Of a DNA stretch of 18,186 bases, positions 13,145 to 18,186 are shown piece by piece (the stretch's first letter is position 1; each line of letters starts with the position of its first letter). A program made the position numbers and the translations under genes. Source of the DNA: CANJDH01 sp031430015 (GTDB lineage Bacteria; Pseudomonadota; Gammaproteobacteria; Burkholderiales; JAEUOS01); assembly GCA_031430015.1 (NCBI GenBank), contig JANPAR010000018.1:1-18186 (forward strand), in the 5' to 3' direction. Under the pieces are notes generated by a model, which saw only the letters and a list, made by a program, of their open reading frames with translations, ran no database searches and was not told where the DNA came from.

Positions 13145-14383
13145 AATCCGCGTCTTGCTTTGCTGCAGCCCTACCCGTTCGAGAAGCTGCGTTTGCTATT
13201 TTCGTCGATCACTCCGCCCGCTGGCATCAAGCCGGTCAGTCTGGGCATTGGTGAGCCGCAACACCCCACGCCCGCGTTCATCAAAGACGCCCTGACGGCG
13301 AATCTCAAAGGCCTGGCCAGCTACCCCGCGACTGCAGGCAGCGAAGCGCTGCGGCGCTCGATTGGCGCGTGGCTGGAGCGGCGCTACGGCCTGCGCGGCA
13401 TCGACCCCATGACCCAGGTGCTGCCGGTCAACGGCTCGCGCGAAGCGCTGTTTGCATTGACGCAAACCGTGGTGGACCCGAGCCGCACTGGCGCGACGGT
13501 AGTCTGCCCAAACCCGTTCTATCAAATTTACGAAGGCGCAGCCCTACTGGCCGGCGCGCGCGCGCATTTTGTGCCGGTGAGCGCAGCGCGCAATTACGCT
13601 TGCGATTTTTCCAATGTGCCTGCCGAGGTGTGGCGCGCCACGCAACTGCTATTCGTCTGCTCGCCCGGCAACCCGACTGGCGCGGTGATGACGCTGGACG
13701 ACTGGCGCGAAGTGTTTGCGCTGTCAGACCAATACGGCTTCATCATCGCTTCTGACGAGTGCTACTCGGAAATTTATTTTGATGAAGGCGTGCCGCCTCT
13801 TGGCGCTCTGGAAGCCGCACAAAAACTCGGCCGCAGCTTTGAGCACCTCGTGATGTTTTCCAGCCTGTCGAAGCGCTCGAACGTACCCGGCATGCGCTCC
13901 GGGTTTGTGGCGGGTGATGCGGCGATTCTGAAGCAGTTTTTGCTTTACCGCACCTATCACGGCAGTGCCATGGGTCTCGCCGTGCAGGCCGCCAGCACAG
14001 CGGCGTGGAATGATGAAGCGCACGTGGTGGAAAACCGCCGCCTCTATGCCGAGAAGTTTGCTGCGGTTGTACCGATCCTCAAGACCGTACTCGATGTCGA
14101 CATGCCCGATGCGTCGTTCTACCTCTGGGCAAAAACCCCCAGGAAATGCGCGAACGGCTCGGATGTCGAATTCACCCGGCAGTTGTATGCCGCGCAGGGC
14201 GTCACCGTGCTGCCCGGCAGCTATTTGGCGCGCGCAGCGAACGGGGACAGCGCCAGCGTCAACGCTGGCGTCGCCCCTGGCACCAACCCCGGTGACGGTT
14301 ACGTGCGCATGGCGCTAGTTGCCGAACCTGCCGAGTGCATCGAAGCCGCACGACGCATCGTCCAGTTTTGCAACGCTCTTTAA
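13142..14383 (+). CDS. dapC: Succinyldiaminopimelate transaminase
   Basis: This fold-type I aminotransferase converts N-succinyl-2-amino-6-ketopimelate to N-succinyl-LL-diaminopimelate with glutamate as amino donor, in lysine and peptidoglycan synthesis. The 413-residue protein shows the family signatures: LGIGEPQHPTPAFI, YPATAGSEALRRSIGAWLERRYG, LPVNGSREALF, CPNPFYQIYEGAALLAG, CSPGNPTGAVM, ASDECYSEIYF and the PLP-lysine motif SSLSKRSNVPGMRSGF. The C-terminal GDGYVRMALVAE holds the arginine that binds the substrate carboxylate. The DapC assignment, rather than a generic aspartate aminotransferase, rests on sequence and on dapD being 54 bp downstream with dapE later in the same run. A short insertion (ARAANGDSASVNAGVAPGTN) precedes the last conserved block. 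There is no Shine-Dalgarno; see the control region. Confidence 0.93.
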   Translation: MNPRLALLQPYPFEKLRLLFSSITPPAGIKPVSLGIGEPQHPTPAFIKDALTANLKGLASYPATAGSEALRRSIGAWLERRYGLRGIDPMTQVLPVNGSREALFALTQTVVDPSRTGATVVCPNPFYQIYEGAALLAGARAHFVPVSAARNYACDFSNVPAEVWRATQLLFVCSPGNPTGAVMTLDDWREVFALSDQYGFIIASDECYSEIYFDEGVPPLGALEAAQKLGRSFEHLVMFSSLSKRSNVPGMRSGFVAGDAAILKQFLLYRTYHGSAMGLAVQAASTAAWNDEAHVVENRRLYAEKFAAVVPILKTVLDVDMPDASFYLWAKTPRKCANGSDVEFTRQLYAAQGVTVLPGSYLARAANGDSASVNAGVAPGTNPGDGYVRMALVAEPAECIEAARRIVQFCNAL

Positions 14384-14437
14384 ATCCGCTCCTTACTGTC
14401 ACTTTTACATCCGCTCTCTACCTCAACAGGAAGTCAC

Positions 14438-15256
14438 ATGGCGCAACTCGAACAACTGATCAACGAAGCCTGGGAAAAGCGCACCGAATTCTCCCCGGCC
14501 AAGCACCCCAAGGAAGTCAAGGATGCGGTGGAGGCCGTCATCGCCGATCTCAACAAGGGGCGCGTGCGCGTTGCCGAGAAAATCAATGGCGAATGGGTCA
14601 CCCACCAATGGCTCAAGAAAGCGGTGCTGCTGTCATTCCGCCTGACCGACAACGCACCGATGCATGCGGGCGATCTTGGTTTTTACGACAAGGTACAGAC
14701 CAAGTTCGCGCACCTCAACGACGAGCAAATGAAGGCGACGGGCGTGCGCGTGGTGCCGCCGGCCGTTGCGCGGCGCGGTGCTTACATTGCCAAGAACGTG
14801 GTGTTGATGCCCTCTTACACCAACATCGGCGCCTACGTCGATGAAGGCACCATGGTCGATACCTGGGCCACCGTCGGTTCGTGCGCGCAGATTGGCAAGA
14901 ACGTGCACTTGTCGGGCGGTGTCGGCATCGGTGGCGTGTTGGAGCCGATCCAGGCCAACCCCACCATCATTGAAGACAACTGTTTTATCGGCGCGCGCTC
15001 CGAGGTCGTTGAAGGCGTGATCGTCGAAGAGAATTCGGTGCTGTCGATGGGCGTCTACATCGGCCAGAGCACGCGCATCTACAACCGCGAGACCGGCGAA
15101 GTGACCTACGGCCGCGTGCCGTCGGGCTCGGTGGTGGTGTCAGGCACCCTGCCCGACTCGACCGGAAAGGTAAACTTGTATTGTGCCGTGATCGTCAAGC
15201 GGGTCGATGCGCAAACGCGCGCCAAGACCGGCATCAACGAATTGTTGCGCCTCTAG
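14438..15256 (+). CDS. dapD: Tetrahydrodipicolinate N-succinyltransferase
   Basis: DapD transfers succinyl from succinyl-CoA to tetrahydrodipicolinate, committing it to the succinylase branch of lysine/DAP synthesis. The 272-residue protein is full length (274 in E. coli). It has a helical N-terminal domain to about residue 100. A left-handed beta-helix of hexapeptide repeats follows (GAYIAKNVVLMPSYTNIGAYVDEGTMVDTWATVGSCAQIGKNVHLSGGVGIGGVLEP), then NPTIIEDNCFIGARSEVVEG and a C-terminal NLYCAVIVKRVD. These proteins act as trimers. AGGAAG 4 nt before the ATG supports the start. It follows dapC closely and is followed by pilU after an 84-bp gap containing two small hairpins. Confidence 0.97.
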   Translation: MAQLEQLINEAWEKRTEFSPAKHPKEVKDAVEAVIADLNKGRVRVAEKINGEWVTHQWLKKAVLLSFRLTDNAPMHAGDLGFYDKVQTKFAHLNDEQMKATGVRVVPPAVARRGAYIAKNVVLMPSYTNIGAYVDEGTMVDTWATVGSCAQIGKNVHLSGGVGIGGVLEPIQANPTIIEDNCFIGARSEVVEGVIVEENSVLSMGVYIGQSTRIYNRETGEVTYGRVPSGSVVVSGTLPDSTGKVNLYCAVIVKRVDAQTRAKTGINELLRL

Positions 15257-15273
15257 ATTTTCCTTGTTGGACA

Positions 15274-15309
15274 CCCGGCGCTGCCGGGGCGGATACAGGA
15301 CATTTCCTG
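15274..15309 (+). promoter_or_regulatory. Two adjacent small hairpins between dapD and pilU
   Basis: CCCGGC-GCT-GCCGGG (15274-15288) is a perfect 6-bp stem with a 3-nt loop, and CAGGA-CATT-TCCTG (15296-15309) is a 5-bp stem with a 4-nt loop. Neither is followed by a T-tract. They may act as an RNA-stability or processing element that sets different levels for the biosynthetic and pilus gene products; this is inference. Confidence 0.35.
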
Positions 15310-15340
15310 CTCCGCAATGCACAGTTTGCGGGAGAACACC

Positions 15341-16522
15341 ATGTCAGCGATGAAGCGTTTGTTCCAGTTGATGGCCGAGAAAAAGGCCTCGGACATTTTC
15401 ATGTCGGTGTCCTCTCCCATCAACATCAAGATCAATGGTGTGGCGGTGCCGGTCAACCAGCAGGTGATGGATTCAGAGACCATCACCAAGCTGCTGTACG
15501 AAGTGCTGAACGAAAAGCAGATCAAGGAATACGAGGATCAGCTTGAACTGAACATGGCGTTCTCGATGCCCGGCATCGGCGCGTTCCGGATCAGCGCAAT
15601 GCGGCAAAAAAACACCCCCGCTGTCGTGGTGCGTTACATCCCCGGCGATATCCCGCCGATCGACACGCTGGAACTGCCTGAGGTGCTTAAGGAAATCATC
15701 ATGGAGAAGCGCGGGCTGATCCTCATGGTGGGTGCGACCGGCTCGGGAAAATCGACCTCGCTGGCGGCGATGCTGGACTATCGCAATGAATTGAAGTCGG
15801 GTCACATCCTCACGCTCGAAGACCCGGTCGAATTCATTTTCAAAAACAAAAAATCCATCGTCAACCAGCGCGAAGTCGGCACCGATACGCTTGACTTCAA
15901 GATCGCACTCAAGAATGCCCTGCGTCAGGCACCTGACTGCATTCTGATCGGCGAGGTGCGCGACAAGGAAACCATGGCCGCATCGATTGCCTATGCGCAA
16001 TCGGGCCATCTGTGCCTCGCCACCCTGCACGCCAACAATTCGTATCACGCGCTCAACCGCATCATCGGCTTTTATCCGCTGGAGAACCGCCCCGCACTCC
16101 TTCAAGATCTGGGGGCGGCTCTCAAGAGCATCATCTCGCAGCGCCTGATCCGCAACAAGGCCGGCGGGCGCTATGCGGCAGTCGAGGTGATGCTCAACAC
16201 GCGCCACATCGCCGAGCTGATTGAAAAAGGCGAAGTGAGTGAGATCAAGGATGCGATGGACAAATCGATGTCGCCTGGCTCGCAAACATTTGAGCAAGCA
16301 TTCTTCCGCATGATCCGCGAAGGCAAGATCACGCAAGAAGAAGGCATGGCCAACGCCGACTCGCCGTCCAACCTGATCTGGCTGCTCAACAACACCGAGG
16401 CGGGTGTCAACGATGCGCCGGCCGGCATCGAAATGCCCAAGCAGGCTGAAGAGATGAAGGTCGAAGAAAGCGGCGGCGCGTCGTTCACCGAGATCACGCT
16501 GATCACCGACGACGTCAAGTAG
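15341..16522 (+). CDS. pilU: Type IV pilus retraction ATPase, PilU type
   Basis: This cytoplasmic hexameric ATPase of the PilT/PilU family works with PilT to depolymerise pili for twitching, surface attachment and DNA uptake. The protein has 393 residues. The N-terminal domain (KKASDIFMSVSSPINIKINGVAVP) is followed by Walker A at 131-139 (GATGSGKST), the Asp box LTLEDPVEF, the Walker B region ILIGEVRDKETM and the His box HLCLATLHANNS. The ALNRIIGFYP wording and the long acidic C-terminal tail (about 45 residues after SNLIWLLNN) favour PilU over PilT. The start at 15341 has GGGAGA about 6 nt upstream; an in-frame ATG at 15317 lacks a site. No other pilus gene is in the window: it sits between dapD and an ArsC-like gene, inside the lysine cluster. 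Confidence 0.92.
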   Translation: MSAMKRLFQLMAEKKASDIFMSVSSPINIKINGVAVPVNQQVMDSETITKLLYEVLNEKQIKEYEDQLELNMAFSMPGIGAFRISAMRQKNTPAVVVRYIPGDIPPIDTLELPEVLKEIIMEKRGLILMVGATGSGKSTSLAAMLDYRNELKSGHILTLEDPVEFIFKNKKSIVNQREVGTDTLDFKIALKNALRQAPDCILIGEVRDKETMAASIAYAQSGHLCLATLHANNSYHALNRIIGFYPLENRPALLQDLGAALKSIISQRLIRNKAGGRYAAVEVMLNTRHIAELIEKGEVSEIKDAMDKSMSPGSQTFEQAFFRMIREGKITQEEGMANADSPSNLIWLLNNTEAGVNDAPAGIEMPKQAEEMKVEESGGASFTEITLITDDVK

Positions 16523-16525
16523 CGC

Positions 16526-16996
16526 ATGACAACAACGCGCGCAGCCGCCGGCGAACGCAAGCCACGTGCGGGTGCGGCTGGGACTGGGGACGCGGCGGCG
16601 ACCGCAGCTGGAGCCAGGACAGCGATTTTGCGAACGAATTCACCTGCGCAGACCACGCTCTACGGCATCCCCAATTGCGATCAGGTCAAGAAAGCGCGTG
16701 CCTGGCTTGATGTGCACCAGATCACATACGCGTTTCACGATTTCAAAAAAAAGGGTTTGAGCGCTGCCCTGGCACGTGCCTGGCTCGACGAAGCCGGCCC
16801 GGAACGCATCATCAACCGCAAAGGCACCACCTGGCGCGCACTCGACGATGGCCGCAAAGCCTTGGTGGACAAGGCTTCTGGCGCAGTGACCCTGCTTTGC
16901 GAAGCGCCCAGCCTGGTCAAGCGGCCGGTGCTGGCGCACGGCAGCAGCCTCACCATTGGATTTGACGCAACCGACTACCAACGCTTGTTCCCATGA
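16526..16996 (+). CDS. ArsC/Spx-like small thioredoxin-fold protein
   Basis: The core (TTLYGIPNCDQVKKARAWLD, FHDFKKKGLSAALARAWLDEAG, ERIINRKGTTWRALDD) matches the ArsC-Spx superfamily, YffB-like subgroup, with a single redox Cys in GIPNCDQ. Family members include arsenate reductases and redox regulators. YffB-like proteins are often found next to dapE, and their role is uncertain, so I do not call this an arsenate reductase. From the first ATG the protein is 156 residues, with an Ala/Gly/Arg-rich N-terminal stretch of about 40 residues that the family lacks. A TTG at 16628 with AGGA 8 nt upstream would give 122 residues, the usual size, and may be the real start. It begins 3 nt after pilU and overlaps dapE by four bases (ATGA), so it is probably translated with dapE. 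Confidence 0.85.
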   Translation: MTTTRAAAGERKPRAGAAGTGDAAATAAGARTAILRTNSPAQTTLYGIPNCDQVKKARAWLDVHQITYAFHDFKKKGLSAALARAWLDEAGPERIINRKGTTWRALDDGRKALVDKASGAVTLLCEAPSLVKRPVLAHGSSLTIGFDATDYQRLFP

Positions 16997-18135
16997 CCTC
17001 CCCTACCCTCGCCCTTACCCAACAACTGATCGGTGCACGCTCCGTCACGCCGAACGACGGCGGCTGCCAGCAAGTCATCGGCAAGCGCCTCGCCGCGCTC
17101 GGCTTCAAACTCGAACCGATGGCCTTTGGCGAAGGCGACGCGCGCGTTGAAAATCTTTACGCACGGCGTGGCGTCACAGCACCGCTAGTCGTGTTCGCCG
17201 GTCACACCGATGTAGTGCCCACCGGCCCGCTCGACCAGTGGCACTCGGATCCGTTCAAGCCGGAAATACGCGACGGTAAGCTCTATGGGCGCGGCGCCGC
17301 CGATATGAAAACCTCGCTCGCCGCGATGGTGGTGGCGTGTGAAGAATTTGTCGCGGCGCATCCAGCACACCAAGGCTCGATCGGCTTTCTCATCACGTCC
17401 GATGAAGAAGGCCCGTCGGTGAACGGTACCGCGCCCGTGGTGCGCGTGCTCAAGGCGCGCAACGAGTTGATCGACTACTGCATCGTCGGCGAGCCGACTG
17501 CCGTCAACCGCCTTGGTGACATGGTCAAAAATGGCCGCCGCGGCTCACTCTCGGGCAAGCTCACCGTGCGCGGCATTCAATGCCATATCGCCTATCCCCA
17601 CCTTGGCCGCAACCCGATCCACGACGCGGCACCGGCCCTGGCCGAACTTGCCAGCACGGCGTGGGATGTGGGCAACGAATACTTCGCGCCCACCGCTTGG
17701 CAAATGTCCAACATCCACGGTGGCACCGGTGCCACCAACGTCATCCCCGGTGTGGTGGTGATCGACTTCAATTTCCGCTTTTCGTCCGAGTCCACCGCCG
17801 ACGGCCTCAAGGCGCGCGTCCATGCCATTCTCGACCGGCATGGCCTTGACTACGACATCGCGTGGTCACTCTCGGGCCACCCTTTCCTCACGCCGCGCGG
17901 CAAGCTGGTCGATGCGCTCACGGCGAGCATCAAGACCGTAACCGGTGTCGATACCGAAATCTCGACCACCGGCGGCACCTCGGATGGCCGCTTCATCAAG
18001 GACATCAGCCGCGAAGTGGCGGAACTGGGGCCGGTCAACGAGAGCATTCACAAACTCAACGAGCATGTCGCGCTGGCGGACATTGATCCTCTCAAGGACA
18101 TCTACCGTCATGCCTTGATTCAACTGCTCACCTGA
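16993..18135 (+). CDS. dapE: Succinyl-diaminopimelate desuccinylase
   Basis: DapE is a di-zinc hydrolase that releases succinate from N-succinyl-LL-DAP, giving LL-DAP for meso-DAP and lysine. The 380-residue protein has the M20 peptidase layout. All expected active-site residues are present, at a constant +4 offset from the well-studied Haemophilus enzyme: His71 (GHTDVVP), Asp104 (GRGAADMK), catalytic Glu138 and ligand Glu139 (SDEEG), Glu167 (GEPT) and His353 (NESIHK). The dimerisation domain starts near GRRGSLSGKLTVRG. One oddity is GIQCHIAYPHL, where family members usually have GIQGHIAYPHL; a Cys next to this loop is unusual but not disabling. The ATGA overlap with the upstream gene implies coupling. 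A probable prmB start follows 10 bp after the stop. Confidence 0.97.
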   Translation: MTSPTLALTQQLIGARSVTPNDGGCQQVIGKRLAALGFKLEPMAFGEGDARVENLYARRGVTAPLVVFAGHTDVVPTGPLDQWHSDPFKPEIRDGKLYGRGAADMKTSLAAMVVACEEFVAAHPAHQGSIGFLITSDEEGPSVNGTAPVVRVLKARNELIDYCIVGEPTAVNRLGDMVKNGRRGSLSGKLTVRGIQCHIAYPHLGRNPIHDAAPALAELASTAWDVGNEYFAPTAWQMSNIHGGTGATNVIPGVVVIDFNFRFSSESTADGLKARVHAILDRHGLDYDIAWSLSGHPFLTPRGKLVDALTASIKTVTGVDTEISTTGGTSDGRFIKDISREVAELGPVNESIHKLNEHVALADIDPLKDIYRHALIQLLT

Positions 18136-18145
18136 GCCACGTCTC

Positions 18146-18186
18146 ATGCCCAAATCCGCTCGCCCGCCGTTTCAAACCATTCGCGA
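18146..18186 (+). CDS. prmB: Start of a probable ribosomal protein L3 glutamine methyltransferase, cut by window edge
   Basis: Only 13 codons are visible (MPKSARPPFQTIR). The PF-x-TIR pattern near the N-terminus resembles betaproteobacterial PrmB, which methylates a glutamine of ribosomal protein L3, and prmB often follows dapE in this group. The ATG is 10 bp after the dapE stop. The identification rests mainly on context. Confidence 0.45.
   Translation, partial: MPKSARPPFQTIR

Noticed and set aside
1..18186. A novel defence, toxin-antitoxin or secondary-metabolite system
   Set aside because: Every sizeable coding region matches housekeeping, transport or regulation families. The single XRE gene has no toxin-like partner, and the only mobile-element trace is the integrase fragment.

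Overview
The window is GC-rich, densely coded proteobacterial chromosome. Several features point to a betaproteobacterium, probably Burkholderiales: a periplasmic tricarboxylate-binding protein of the Bug/TctC family, a full-length single-chain PurL, a succinylase-type lysine cluster (dapC-dapD-dapE), OxyR with both redox cysteines at the E. coli positions, and aspartokinase directly followed by tRNA-Ser(GCU). Gene content is mostly core metabolism. I see no defence system, CRISPR array or intact mobile element.

Left part (1-2807): the 3' end of a parvulin-type peptidyl-prolyl isomerase with a strong terminator, then oxyR on the plus strand. Convergent to oxyR are two minus-strand genes, a polytopic membrane protein and a BON-domain protein that has lost its expected signal peptide. 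They are joined by a 4-bp GTGA overlap. The 82 bp between them and purL can fold into two mutually exclusive hairpins.

Middle (2808-8274): purL (minus strand, 1355 codons before the stop) carries an in-frame expansion of three 18-bp units near its start. It is divergent from a cystathionine beta-lyase gene (metC).

8275-10444: between metC and tRNA-Ser lies a 252-bp fragment that looks like the N-terminus of a phage or island integrase, in the orientation expected for an element that had integrated at the tRNA. The tRNA-Ser gene has its own promoter and follows lysC. lysC is divergent from a small XRE-type regulator gene that has an 8-bp palindrome upstream.

10445-13050: the XRE regulator, tRNA-Pro(GGG) with a strong terminator, a Bug-family solute-binding protein, a degenerate 24-bp tandem repeat, and a convergent EamA/DMT permease.

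13142-18186: the lysine/diaminopimelate cluster dapC-dapD-pilU-arsC-like-dapE, followed by the first codons of a probable prmB. DapD makes the N-succinyl intermediate, DapC aminates it and DapE removes the succinyl group; LysC, encoded elsewhere in the window, starts the pathway. A type IV pilus retraction ATPase gene sits inside this biosynthetic cluster. A 9-bp inverted repeat encloses the only good -10 box of dapC and reaches into its ATG. The -10 is so close to the ATG that the mRNA may be leaderless.

The signals most worth a second look are the integrase scar at tRNA-Ser, the dapC start-site palindrome, the alternative hairpins after purL, and the hexapeptide expansion in PurL.
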